Positions 15,901 through 24,453 of a stretch of 39,349 nucleotides of DNA are shown here, piece after piece (within the stretch, counting starts at the first letter, position 1; each line of letters opens with the position of its first letter). A model generated the notes under the pieces. It saw only the letters and a list, made by a program, of their open reading frames with translations. It was not told where the DNA came from and made no database searches. The DNA is taken from the NCBI GenBank assembly GCA_900769665.1, contig CAAGHL010000002.1, forward strand, positions 1 through 39,349, read 5' to 3'. Both the position numbers and the translations under genes were made by a program. Source of the stretch: Clostridia bacterium (GTDB lineage: Bacteria; Bacillota; Clostridia; Christensenellales; CAG-314).

Positions 15901-17511
15901 TTATTTGCTTTTATGCTTGTTAGCGACCGAATAGCCCTTTGCAGCGGCGACAAATGCGTTGAATATCGGGTTGGGGCGATTGGGGCGAGAGGTAAATTCG
16001 GGATGGAATTGCGCGCCGAAATGGAAAGTATTTGTAGGAACTTCCACCGTTTCGACAATTCTGTCATCGGGGGATGTTCCGCTGATAACCAATCCTTTTT
16101 CCTCCAACAAAGCACGGTAGTCGTTGTTGAATTCGTAGCGGTGACGGTGACGTTCGGATATTACGTCCGCACCGTATGCCTTGGCAAGCAAAGTATCGGG
16201 TTTTACCTTGCATGCATATGCGCCGAGGCGCATTGTTCCGCCCTTCTCCTTGCCGAGTTGATCGGGCATAAGGTCAATAACCTTGCTGCCTTCACCCATT
16301 TCGCCGCTGGTAGCATTGCTTAGCCCTGCGACATCGCGGGCAAACTCTATTACCGATATTTGCATACCCAAGCAAATGCCGAGGTACGGAATATTGTGTT
16401 CCCGCGCGTACCGACAAGCCACGATCATTCCTTCCACGCCACGTGTACCGAAGCCGCCCGGGACCAAAACCCCGTCCACGTCGGCAAGCATTTTGTCAAT
16501 ATTCTCGTCGTTGAGCGTTTCGCTGTCAATCCATTTGAGCTCCACAAAAACTCTGTTGCTAAACGAAGCGTGATTGAGAGCTTCGATGACGGACAAGTAA
16601 CTGTCGTGCAATTTGACGTACTTACCCACCATAGCGATAGTTACCTTGCCTTTACGCGCGTTAATGTCGGCAATAAGCTTTTTCCACGGTTTCAAATCCA
16701 AACGCTTCTTGATGCCGAGTTCCCTACAAACAACGGTGTCAAGTCCGTTTTCGTGTAGCATCATGGGTGCCTTGTACAAGCAGTCAACTGTGGTATTGCT
16801 GATTACGCAATCTTCTTTGACGTTGCAAAACAGCGCGATTTTTTTGCGGATATCCTCACCGCAGTCGCCGTCGGAACGCGTAACGATGATGTTAGGATGT
16901 ATGCCCATGCTTTGCAATTCCTTGACGGAGTGTTGCGCAGGCTTACTTTTGTACTCGTCCGAGCCGCTGATGTACGGCACCAAACACACATGGATAAACA
17001 GGCAGTTTTCGCGACCGACTTCCGCGCTGTACTGACGGATAGCTTCGAGAAAAGGTTGACTTTCGATGTCGCCGATTGTACCGCCGATTTCCGTAATTAC
17101 CACGTCGGCGCCGCTTTGCTCGGCATTTTTGCGTATAAAATACTTGATTTCGTTGGTTACGTGAGGGATAATTTGCACAGTTTGTCCAAGATACAAACCT
17201 TGACGCTCCTTGTTGAGTACCGACCAGTACACCTTGCCACTTGTCAAGTTGCTGTACTTAGTTAGGTTGCGGTCGATAAAGCGCTCGTAGTGACCGAGGT
17301 CGAGGTCGGTTTCCGCACCGTCATCGGTAACAAATACCTCTCCGTGTTGCGTAGGGTTCATTGTACCGGGATCGATGTTCATGTACGGATCGAGCTTTTG
17401 TGCGGCAACGGTAAGACCGCGCAACGTCAACAAACGCCCGAGCGATGCGGCAACAATGCCTTTACCCAGTCCCGAAACAACGCCGCCTGTAACAAAAATG
17501 TACTTGGTCAT
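15901..17511 (-). CDS. pyrG: CTP synthase
   Basis: 536 residues, full length. It makes CTP from UTP, ATP and glutamine. The N-terminal synthetase domain begins KYIFVTGGVVSGLGKGI with its P-loop; the C-terminal class I glutaminase has the catalytic cysteine in YLGICLGMQ and the His-Glu pair in QFHPEF. ATG at 17511 with GGAGG eight bases upstream. It stands alone, with its own promoter, a leader hairpin that looks like an attenuator, and a downstream terminator. Confidence 0.97.
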   Translation of the reverse strand: MTKYIFVTGGVVSGLGKGIVAASLGRLLTLRGLTVAAQKLDPYMNIDPGTMNPTQHGEVFVTDDGAETDLDLGHYERFIDRNLTKYSNLTSGKVYWSVLNKERQGLYLGQTVQIIPHVTNEIKYFIRKNAEQSGADVVITEIGGTIGDIESQPFLEAIRQYSAEVGRENCLFIHVCLVPYISGSDEYKSKPAQHSVKELQSMGIHPNIIVTRSDGDCGEDIRKKIALFCNVKEDCVISNTTVDCLYKAPMMLHENGLDTVVCRELGIKKRLDLKPWKKLIADINARKGKVTIAMVGKYVKLHDSYLSVIEALNHASFSNRVFVELKWIDSETLNDENIDKMLADVDGVLVPGGFGTRGVEGMIVACRYAREHNIPYLGICLGMQISVIEFARDVAGLSNATSGEMGEGSKVIDLMPDQLGKEKGGTMRLGAYACKVKPDTLLAKAYGADVISERHRHRYEFNNDYRALLEEKGLVISGTSPDDRIVETVEVPTNTFHFGAQFHPEFTSRPNRPNPIFNAFVAAAKGYSVANKHKSK

Positions 17512-17526
17512 ATTTTTACCCTCCGT

Positions 17527-17557
17527 AAAAAGAAAAAAGCGGCTTGTATCAAGCCAC
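17527..17557 (-). promoter_or_regulatory. Terminator-like attenuator in the pyrG leader
   Basis: On the minus strand GTGGCTT (17557-17551), loop GATAC, AAGCCGC (17545-17539), then TTTTTTCTTTTT, ending just before the GGAGG of pyrG. The one G-U pair works only on the minus-strand RNA. This is the layout of a transcription attenuator. Confidence 0.6.
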
Positions 17558-17675
17558 TACCCGTGCAAAATCGCGCCGACATACGCAAGATGTGTCCGTC
17601 GTCGCCACGCCATGCAAAGTTCATCCGCGAGTTCGGCAAAGCCGTCCAAACGCAAGTGCTTTTTTTAATGTAGAT

Positions 17676-17705
17676 ATACTACCACCGCAAGGGGTAATTT
17701 GTCAA
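17676..17705 (-). promoter_or_regulatory. pyrG promoter
   Basis: TTGACA (17705-17700), an 18-bp spacer and TAGTAT (17681-17676). The predicted start falls in an A-rich run (CATTAAAAAAAG), not in the GGG-C/U start used for CTP-sensed reiterative transcription in Bacillus and Lactococcus pyrG. Confidence 0.65.
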
Positions 17706-17707
17706 CG

Positions 17708-17729
17708 TCTCAAAAAATATTTTTTGAGA
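17708..17729. repeat. 22-bp AT-rich perfect palindrome upstream of pyrG
   Basis: TCTCAAAAAATATTTTTTGAGA reads as its own reverse complement and is followed on the plus strand by T7. It lies two bases upstream of the pyrG -35 box, so it could be an operator. It could also end plus-strand transcription, though no plus-strand gene is nearby. Confidence 0.5.
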
Positions 17730-17867
17730 TTTTTTTGAAGTGAAAAAACAAAGCGATTTGGTGGTATTTTTATAGAACAAGTGCTTGGAGTTATTGTATT
17801 GTGGAAGAAGAGGTATTATTTCACTGCGAGCGCCTGATGCTATATCGTCTTGACAATGTCCATCGAC

Positions 17868-18290
17868 TCAACAAATTTTATCTTGCACATATATCGGCTT
17901 GGGAGAGCCGTCGGAAAGGTCGAAAAAGTCGCTAAGTTTTATTTTGATTCGTCCTTCCGCGTCGCAACCGTCGACATCCTCGTACTTGAAGGAAATGTCA
18001 AAATATCTCCCCGTCTCGGTCTTACGTACAAGGTCGTTTGCAAGCATAAATCGCAAAATACGCAAGTGCGCTTGGTAGTCGTCGGCATTGGCGTAGAAAC
18101 CCCCTATTCCGTTTTCCAGATTGGCATGCTTTGCACGCACGGTAACGCCGTCCGCCACCGCAATACGGCACACTTGTTCGGCAAAAACGACATTGTCAAA
18201 GTAAAACATCCACTTGCCAAATTGTCTACCGAAACCACGGTAACTTTCCGAAGTGTAATACACCCACTTGTCCGATTGTGTTGTCTTCAT
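17868..18290 (-). CDS. Conserved-looking hypothetical protein
   Basis: 140 residues, cytosolic, no membrane segment. I do not recognise a named family. The sequence is balanced and gene-like, with KWMFYFDNVVFAEQVCRIAV, then GIGGFYANADDYQAHLRILRFML, and an acidic C-terminal part ending IKLSDFFDLSDG. The ATG at 18290 is preferred: AAAGGAG lies 14 bases upstream, which is long, but the GTG five codons earlier overlaps that site and cannot be used. It is divergent from the small gene at 18411, with an ATACGTAT site between them. Confidence 0.65.
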   Translation of the reverse strand: MKTTQSDKWVYYTSESYRGFGRQFGKWMFYFDNVVFAEQVCRIAVADGVTVRAKHANLENGIGGFYANADDYQAHLRILRFMLANDLVRKTETGRYFDISFKYEDVDGCDAEGRIKIKLSDFFDLSDGSPKPIYVQDKIC

Positions 18291-18410
18291 TCGTTTGTCA
18301 AACACTCCTTTGTTGCAAATACAAAGTTAAAAGGTACACTTACGCCTTTAATAGGCGCAAAAAACGCATACGTATCAAAAATTTCATTACATAGAATGGC
18401 GTAAATATCA

Positions 18411-18734
18411 ATGCTACCAAGTAAATACGGCACTCCGCTACGATTAGCGACGACAAACGGAAACATTACATTGGTCGGCGCGTATATCCCTACTACGCAC
18501 GTTCATACTAACACCATGCGTTATTTCAATTACCATGCTACGGCGCACAAACTGATAGCAGACGGCAAGCTACTGCGTTGGAACATCGTCGACAACTATA
18601 AAGGCATTGAGCCTGCCCTTGTGCTGGAATTTGCCGACATCAAACATCCCGTCATGCCCATACGTCAACATCGTTGGGCGGAATATCTATGTTTGCCTCA
18701 ACTATCCGAAGCAAACCGCAAACATGCAGATTAG
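18411..18734 (+). CDS. Small hypothetical protein
   Basis: 107 residues, function not recognised. The frame is plausible in composition (NGNITLVGAYIPTTHVHT, MRYFNYHATAHKLIADGKLL, AEYLCLPQL) and without hydrophobic helices, suggesting a soluble cytosolic protein. Two histidine-rich spots (THVHT and YHATAHK) could bind metal, which is only a guess. There is no clear ribosome binding site before the ATG, so the start is uncertain. It may form a divergent pair with the minus-strand gene at 17868. Confidence 0.5.
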   Translation: MLPSKYGTPLRLATTNGNITLVGAYIPTTHVHTNTMRYFNYHATAHKLIADGKLLRWNIVDNYKGIEPALVLEFADIKHPVMPIRQHRWAEYLCLPQLSEANRKHAD

Positions 18735-19070
18735 TTTTGTTCCGTTTGTTGAGCCTTCGCCATTTTGCTTGCCAACAAACAACAACAAAAACCACCGCCG
18801 TGACCGCATTGACACTCAACCTGATTTTCAACCAAAGTAATTGTAACACACGCGGCTACAACTGTCATGACTTTTGCTGTATTTTACCGCGCTGCACAAT
18901 GGTATTTTTAACCGTAGTTATTGTAAAACTTACTCAGGCGACAAAAACCGCCCGCAATCGAGTGGACTAATCCGTCATACGTTTGACACCGCCGCAAAAA
19001 ACGGGTATAATTGGTTTGTTATTGTATCGACGACAAACGCATCGACCTTTGCCGTCAAAAGGAGTTACAA
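18735..19070. other. Gap upstream of the aminopeptidase
   Basis: 336 bp in which I see only the aminopeptidase promoter (18983-19011) and ribosome binding site. No hairpin or repeat stands out. Confidence 0.5.
18983..19011 (+). promoter_or_regulatory. Promoter of the M29 aminopeptidase
   Basis: TTGACA (18983-18988), a 17-bp spacer and TATAAT (19006-19011): a full consensus sigma-A promoter, implying strong constitutive expression. Confidence 0.85.
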
Positions 19071-20303
19071 ATGCTTAGCGAAAAACAAATGAACAACTTT
19101 GCCGAACTCGCCGTACGAGTTGGCGCAAACATGCAAAAAGGACAGGAAGTCGTGATTCGTTGCGACGTCAATTGTGCCGACTTTGCACACCTTATTGCCG
19201 AGAAAGCCTACCAATTCGGCGCAAAACGCGTGCTTATGCAATGGCGCGACGAAGTACTCGGACGCATAAACATGCTCAACGCCGACAAGGAAACGTTGTG
19301 CGAAATTCCCGACTACCAAGTGGCGCAAGCACAATATTTCATCGATCACAAATGCTGCCTTATCAGCATTTCCGCAGGCAACCCCAACATCTACAAGGGT
19401 TGCGATCCCGACAAAATTTCCGCCGCAAACATTGCTTCAAGCAAGGCAATGATCAACTTCCGCAAGGCGACGATGAGCAACTACTTGCGCTGGACGATTG
19501 TCAGCATTCCTACCCCCGCTTGGGCAAGTCAAGTATTCCCCGATTTGCCCGTAGAGGAAGCCATCGACAAAATGTGGGCTGCAATCGGACACATCATGCG
19601 TTTGGACACGGAAAACCCGACGCAAGCTTGGCGCGACCACATCGACACGTTGCACCGCCGCGCAAAGTTCCTCAACGACCACAACTTTGAGTACATACAC
19701 ATGACCAACAAACAAGGCACCGACCTTACAGTGGGACTTGCCGTCGATCACGAATGGCTTGCCGCCGAGGAAATGGGACAAGACGGCATACCCTTTACCG
19801 CAAATATGCCCACGGAGGAAATATTCACCGCACCGCACAACAAAAAGATTAACGGAACGGTAGTGAATGCACTTCCCCTTGTAAACAACGGCAACATCAT
19901 CGACAAATTTGCAATTACCTTCAAGGACGGCAAAGTTGTCGACTACAAAGCAGAAATCGGATACGACGCACTCAAAGGTTTGCTGTCCTCCGACGAAGGC
20001 GTGCTTAGCCTCGGAGAAATCGCACTCATCGGCAAGAATTCCCCCATTGCGGAAAGCGGCATTTTGTTCTTCAACACTTTATTTGACGAAAACGCAAGCT
20101 GTCACCTTGCTTTCGGCGCAAGCTACCCCACAACCGTAAAGGGAGGCAACAGCATGACTGCCGAACAACTTGACCAACACGGCATGAACAGCAGTATCCA
20201 ACACGTCGACTTCATGGTCGGCACAAAAGACATCGACATCGACGGTATCGGTTTCGACGGCGAAGTCGTACCCTTGTTCCGTGACGGCGAATGGGTAATC
20301 TAA
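19071..20303 (+). CDS. M29 family aminopeptidase
   Basis: 410 residues, the usual length for this thermophilic-type aminopeptidase family (AmpS/PepS). These are cytosolic metalloenzymes that remove N-terminal residues from peptides. The metal-site region AANMPTEEIFTAPH-like sequence is present (here TANMPTEEIFTAPH), as are the later acidic segment and HLAFGASYPTTVKGG near the C terminus. The ATG at 19071 follows AAAGGAG by six bases; an upstream in-frame extension would include the -10 region and is rejected. Single-gene unit with its own strong promoter and terminator. Confidence 0.93.
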   Translation: MLSEKQMNNFAELAVRVGANMQKGQEVVIRCDVNCADFAHLIAEKAYQFGAKRVLMQWRDEVLGRINMLNADKETLCEIPDYQVAQAQYFIDHKCCLISISAGNPNIYKGCDPDKISAANIASSKAMINFRKATMSNYLRWTIVSIPTPAWASQVFPDLPVEEAIDKMWAAIGHIMRLDTENPTQAWRDHIDTLHRRAKFLNDHNFEYIHMTNKQGTDLTVGLAVDHEWLAAEEMGQDGIPFTANMPTEEIFTAPHNKKINGTVVNALPLVNNGNIIDKFAITFKDGKVVDYKAEIGYDALKGLLSSDEGVLSLGEIALIGKNSPIAESGILFFNTLFDENASCHLAFGASYPTTVKGGNSMTAEQLDQHGMNSSIQHVDFMVGTKDIDIDGIGFDGEVVPLFRDGEWVI

Positions 20304-20328
20304 TAAAACCGACACAACTACAAACAAA

Positions 20329-20367
20329 GAGGTTGCTCGCAAATAAAGCGAACAACCTCGTTTTTTT
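20329..20367 (+). terminator. Terminator of the aminopeptidase
   Basis: GAGGTTG-C-TCGC pairs with GCGA-A-CAACCTC (20329-20359), one internal mismatch, followed by GTTTTTTT. It converges with the terminator of the ECF operon about 70 bp further on. Confidence 0.8.
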
Positions 20368-20423
20368 ATTACGTATGCAAATTTTGATGACATTCCCACC
20401 CACACGACAGCAACAGATTACCG

Positions 20424-20459
20424 CAAAAACGCAAAAAGCTCGGCAAGATAAGCCGAGCT
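20424..20459 (-). terminator. Terminator of the ECF operon
   Basis: On the minus strand AGCTCGGC pairs with GCCGAGCT (20459-20437) around a 7-base loop, followed by TTTTTGCGTTTTT. It lies about 30 bp after the S-component stop and closes the seven-gene operon. Confidence 0.75.
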
Positions 20460-20487
20460 AAAAAGGATTATTGCGATTTTTGCGATT

Positions 20488-21384
20488 TCAATTTTGGGGT
20501 TCGTTGTCTTGAGTCGGGGATGAGTTTTGAGATTTGAGAAGCGACAATTCGTCGTTTGAGGGCGTGGTTGCCGGTGGCGTAACGTTTGCGGTCGGAGCGG
20601 TTACCGACGAAGTAATTACATCGTTGTCGGGTGTCGGGTCGGGATTGGGTTGCGGCGCGGCGTTGGCGGCTTCCGCTTGGGGCGGCGGAGAAAACACGTT
20701 GTACTTTTGTTTGAGCCTTGCTAGTTTTTGCTCGAACGGCTTGTACAACACAAGCAAAAATATCACGTTGGAAACGGCGTACTCCACGATAAACGGTACC
20801 GCCGCCGCAACGTTCAGAAAGTACTCGCCGATGACAAACTCGCCGCTCATAGACACCGTCGTCCACACGTCCATAAGCAAGGAGTACCCCACGCCGCTAA
20901 GCACGCCGACGACAATCAGTCCCACAATGCTACAACGCTTGCGCCCGAAAAACACCAATCCGCACACAAAGCCGATAAGCCCCCACACAAACATTTGAAA
21001 CGGCGTCCACGGGCCTTGCCCGAAAAACACGTTGGATACCAGCGCCGTCATACTGCCTACGATAAACCCTGCCTCGGGACCGAGCATTATGCCACTGATA
21101 ACAACCAACGCCGTAACAGGCTTAAACCCGGGGATGGGTGCAAAAATCAGCCGTCCCACCACCGACAATGCGCACATCGTGGCGAGAACGACAAGCTCCC
21201 GTCCCGTGTTGCGCCCACGCTCGAACGCCACAAAAAACGGCACGCATGCAAGCAACGCCACCGCCGCGGCAACAAGCATATACTTGCGGTCGTCAAGTAG
21301 CACAACGCCGAGCGCCACCACAAGCGGCACAGCCACAAACACAATAGCGCAGTTTATTAACTTTTTAACCGTATTTTTTGTCAT
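20488..21384 (-). CDS. ECF transporter S component
   Basis: 298 residues. Five or six membrane helices are followed by a Pro/Ala/Asn-rich cytoplasmic tail of about 85 residues (from FSPPPQAEAANAA), which is unusual for an S component. The core sequence PIPGFKPVTALVVISGIMLG, GPEAGFIVGSMTALVSNVFF and GQGPWTPFQMFVWGLIGFV is typical of the ECF substrate-specific family that includes predicted cobalamin transporters, but the ligand cannot be fixed from sequence. The ATG at 21384 overlaps the ATPase stop. Last gene of the operon; it should form one complex with EcfT and EcfAA'. Confidence 0.85.
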   Translation of the reverse strand: MTKNTVKKLINCAIVFVAVPLVVALGVVLLDDRKYMLVAAAVALLACVPFFVAFERGRNTGRELVVLATMCALSVVGRLIFAPIPGFKPVTALVVISGIMLGPEAGFIVGSMTALVSNVFFGQGPWTPFQMFVWGLIGFVCGLVFFGRKRCSIVGLIVVGVLSGVGYSLLMDVWTTVSMSGEFVIGEYFLNVAAAVPFIVEYAVSNVIFLLVLYKPFEQKLARLKQKYNVFSPPPQAEAANAAPQPNPDPTPDNDVITSSVTAPTANVTPPATTPSNDELSLLKSQNSSPTQDNEPQN

Positions 21385-23060
21385 TTGTCTGTTGTTTGCA
21401 ACTTGTTGGCGTTGCACAGCTCGACGGCGCGCTCGAATGTTACGGCGTCGGCAAAGTTTTCGCGAGTGATACGGGCAAACGCCGTTGTGTAGTATCTGTT
21501 TTCCGCAAAAAACGCATACTTATCGGCAACGGACACTATTTTTCCGTCAAAAAACATAGCGCATCTGTCGGCGACGACGGCGGCAAACTCTACGTCGTGG
21601 GTCACCACAACCACCGTCTTGCCATCGGCTTTCAGCTTTGCCATCACTTCGGCAAACTGCCGTTTGGAGTAGGCGTCCAACCCCTTTGTCGGCTCGTCAA
21701 GCAGCACGATTTTGGGGCGAGTAAGCAACACCTTGGCAAGTGCGACTTTTTGCTTTTCGCCGCCGCTGAGGTCGTACGGGTGACGTTCGGCAAGGTCGGT
21801 CACTCCCGTTTGAGCCATCACGTCGGCGACGGCTTGCGCCTGCTCGGTTTTGCCGTACCCCACAAGTGCAGCAAGCTCGGCAAGGTCGGCACGCACGGTG
21901 TTTTTGACAAACAAATTTTGCGGATTTTGCGGCATTGCAGTAAGGTTGTCACGGTACAAATTGTTACCGTACTCCTTGATTTTTTTACCCCACAAGCGGT
22001 ACTTGCCCTTGTACAGCCGCTTTGTGCCTGCCAATATGCGCAGTAACGTTGTTTTTCCTGCGCCGTTTGCGCCGAAAATACACAGTATTTCGTTGGCATA
22101 TACCTGCAAACTGAGGTTGTCCAACACGTCGGCGCCGTCCCGTTCGTAACGAAAATACCCGTTGGCAACTTCTATCGCAACGTCGCCTTTGCAACCTTGC
22201 ACGGCGTACCTATCGTTCATATTTTTGCCGAAGTTTGCCTCGACATACCTTTTGCCGTCGCGCACCGTCAAAGGACACTTACCTACACCGTTAGTAGCCT
22301 TAAACAGCCTTACTGCGGCAGGTAAACCCTCGAATATGTCACATACAAGTTTGTCATTGTTGTACAATTCGCCAATGTCATCGGGCGAGGAAGCAAACAC
22401 AACCTTGCCTTCGTCCATGATAACAACCTTGTTTGCCATGGCGAAGGATTCCTCTAGGCGGTGCTCCACAAGTACCACGGTAAGCCCGAGTTCCTCGTTG
22501 AGCTTTTTAAGCGCTTGCAAAAACGACGATGCGGCAATGGGGTCGAGTTGCGCAGTCGGCTCGTCCAACAGCACCACATCGGGATTGGTCACAAGCACCG
22601 AAGCAAGGTTAAGCAACTGTTTTTCACCGCCGGACAGCTCGCAAGTACGTTTGCCGTAGATGTCCGTAAGCCCCAAAAAGCCGCAAATTTCCGCAACGCG
22701 ACGGCGGATAACGTCGCTAGACTCGCCAAGGCTTTCCAACCCGAAAGCCAACTCGTGCCACACCTTGTCCGTTACGATTTGGTCGTCGGGGTTTTGCATA
22801 ACAAACCCTATTGCCGATGCCGCCGTGCGGTCGTCGAGTTTGGCAATATCCGTGCCGCAAAACGTTACACTGCCCGTAAGCTTACCGACAGGGGCAAGCG
22901 CAGGCTTTAGCAACCGCAACAAAGTTGTTTTTCCGCAACCCGACTTGCCGCAAACAAGCACAAAATCGCCTTTATTGACGCACAACGACACACCGCTGAC
23001 GGCATTTTGCTCGGCGCCGTTGTAGGCAAAAGTTAAATTGTCGATTTCAAATAAGCCCAT
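21381..23060 (-). CDS. Fused ECF ATPase, EcfA-EcfA' double ABC domain
   Basis: 559 residues with two complete ABC domains. First: Walker A GKSGCGKTT, signature LSGGEKQLL, Walker B VVLLDEPTAQLDP. Second, after about residue 300: GANGAGKTT, LSGGEKQKV, IVLLDEPTKGLDA. In most ECF systems these are two proteins; fusion is known in part of the family. It energises the EcfT-S module. The ATG at 23060 follows GGGGAGA and lies inside the ecfT end, a 28-bp overlap. Confidence 0.93.
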   Translation of the reverse strand: MGLFEIDNLTFAYNGAEQNAVSGVSLCVNKGDFVLVCGKSGCGKTTLLRLLKPALAPVGKLTGSVTFCGTDIAKLDDRTAASAIGFVMQNPDDQIVTDKVWHELAFGLESLGESSDVIRRRVAEICGFLGLTDIYGKRTCELSGGEKQLLNLASVLVTNPDVVLLDEPTAQLDPIAASSFLQALKKLNEELGLTVVLVEHRLEESFAMANKVVIMDEGKVVFASSPDDIGELYNNDKLVCDIFEGLPAAVRLFKATNGVGKCPLTVRDGKRYVEANFGKNMNDRYAVQGCKGDVAIEVANGYFRYERDGADVLDNLSLQVYANEILCIFGANGAGKTTLLRILAGTKRLYKGKYRLWGKKIKEYGNNLYRDNLTAMPQNPQNLFVKNTVRADLAELAALVGYGKTEQAQAVADVMAQTGVTDLAERHPYDLSGGEKQKVALAKVLLTRPKIVLLDEPTKGLDAYSKRQFAEVMAKLKADGKTVVVVTHDVEFAAVVADRCAMFFDGKIVSVADKYAFFAENRYYTTAFARITRENFADAVTFERAVELCNANKLQTTDK

Positions 23061-23914
23061 CGCAAATTCTCCCCTATTTCCGTAAGTGCGGCGTAAGCAA
23101 ACACGCACGCCACGCACGCATAAAAAATGCACTCCGTCGCGCCGAAAGTAAGCTCGGTCAACGTAGGATAGAAGTAAAACGCACCGTATTTAAGCGCGCC
23201 CAACACAATTGCCGCAACGCCCGTGGCAAGCACAAACAGTAGCGCAAACACGTCGGACGGAGCAAAGGTAAAAGGCGAGTAACTAGTACGCCCACGCAAA
23301 CCATAGCCTCGTGCCGCCATGCTGTCCGCCGTCATAACAGAGCTTTCCAACGCGTCGGTGACCAATATCGACAGCACGCGAAACTTGCTTGCCAACTTGT
23401 CGGTGTAGCCGCCGCGAGCGTACACGCCCAACGCCTTTTGCGCCTCGTCGATTTCCTTATACTTGCGTTTGAGCCTAGGCACAAAGCCGATAACAAGCGA
23501 CAACAGCAACGAAAGCTTTGGCGAAACCCGTCCGAACAAATACACGAATTTGTCGCTTGTGACAATACGATTGTACGCCTTGCACCAGTAGTACACAGCA
23601 GTAATCGTGACGGACATATTTACGCCGTACAGTATCGCTTCCTTGGTGACGGGGTTGTCGTTGAGGAAAAACAGTATCGTATCGCCCTTGTGCACAAACA
23701 ACGGATTGACCAGCGCGATCACAATCATCATCGGTAAGGCAAGTAGCAAACTACCGCACATATCGCGTGCGGAAAAGTAGAAACAGCAAAACGCCACGCC
23801 AAACACAAACGACGCGCCGACAACAAGCGGATTGCTTGTAAACATGGTGAGCGTGACCACGACCACAAAGTAGATAAACGCCGCGGCAGGGTGCAGTTTG
23901 TCAAAAAACCTCAT
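23033..23914 (-). CDS. ECF transporter transmembrane subunit EcfT
   Basis: 293 residues, membrane scaffold that links the ATPase to the S component. Two Ala-Arg-Gly motifs that dock in the ATPase grooves are visible: VYARGGYTD and MAARGYGLRG. Several helices precede them and at least two follow. The ATG at 23914 overlaps the stop of the DUF4430 gene (ATGA); an upstream in-frame extension is arginine-rich shadow sequence and is rejected. Confidence 0.92.
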   Translation of the reverse strand: MRFFDKLHPAAAFIYFVVVVTLTMFTSNPLVVGASFVFGVAFCCFYFSARDMCGSLLLALPMMIVIALVNPLFVHKGDTILFFLNDNPVTKEAILYGVNMSVTITAVYYWCKAYNRIVTSDKFVYLFGRVSPKLSLLLSLVIGFVPRLKRKYKEIDEAQKALGVYARGGYTDKLASKFRVLSILVTDALESSVMTADSMAARGYGLRGRTSYSPFTFAPSDVFALLFVLATGVAAIVLGALKYGAFYFYPTLTELTFGATECIFYACVACVFAYAALTEIGENLRWAYLKSTI

Positions 23915-24453
23915 TCCGCACCTCCCATGTAGCCGCCCACATCGCGCCCGAGGTCGCAAGTGTACACCCACTCCACTACGTCGCCGTCTTTCAACACGTA
24001 CTTGGAGCAACCGTAATTGGGAAACACGCCGTTTACCCGATACATCCACCCCGACAGCTCGCCGCAAGAAAACTCGTACAGGTTGTTGATACCCTGCACG
24101 TACACACTGCCGTAGTTGGCGGAATACACGCACTCCATGTGTATTTTGTGGTGGCGTACGGCGCGATTTAGTACGTCGTAGACGGTGTCACCCTTGCGCA
24201 AAACCATCTTGTAGTCGTCCAATATTGCGCCGCTTTGCGGTACGTATTTTTCGTACTTCAAGTTGTCGTCGAGCTTGTCCCAATTGTCAAACACCGTGTC
24301 GCAACGTATGGACACGGTGACCGTTTGACTGTCGGGCGTGATGTCGTCGATGTGCGTCAGGTAGTAGTCATCCACCGATTGAATTTTTGTGCCGCAAGCA
24401 ATGACAACTATCAAAAATATTGCTATCACCGCGACAATCAAATCTTTCTTCAT
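23911..24453 (-). CDS. Small DUF4430 lipoprotein
   Basis: 180 residues. A signal peptide ends at VIAC, giving a lipobox with Cys at about 20. The C-terminal ~90 residues are a DUF4430 domain with its hallmark SGWMYRVNGVFPNYGCSKY, LKDGDVVEWVYTCDLGRDVG. This domain is structurally related to the C-terminal beta domain of intrinsic factor and transcobalamin. Its position directly before ecfT suggests that it handles the transported ligand at the outer face of the membrane. Start overlaps the toroid gene's stop (TAATG). Confidence 0.85.
   Translation of the reverse strand: MKKDLIVAVIAIFLIVVIACGTKIQSVDDYYLTHIDDITPDSQTVTVSIRCDTVFDNWDKLDDNLKYEKYVPQSGAILDDYKMVLRKGDTVYDVLNRAVRHHKIHMECVYSANYGSVYVQGINNLYEFSCGELSGWMYRVNGVFPNYGCSKYVLKDGDVVEWVYTCDLGRDVGGYMGGAE

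Larger units (their letters stand above)
17512..17867. other. pyrG leader and upstream region
   Basis: No gene is supported in these 356 bp. The part nearer pyrG is a leader of about 155 nt with a terminator-like hairpin; the promoter and a 22-bp palindrome lie beyond it. The rest (about 17730-17867) shows nothing recognisable. Confidence 0.6.

Noticed and set aside
23915..24133. N-terminal extension of EcfT
   Set aside because: The extra 73 residues are arginine-rich shadow of the DUF4430 gene; the ATG at 23914 overlaps the preceding stop neatly.
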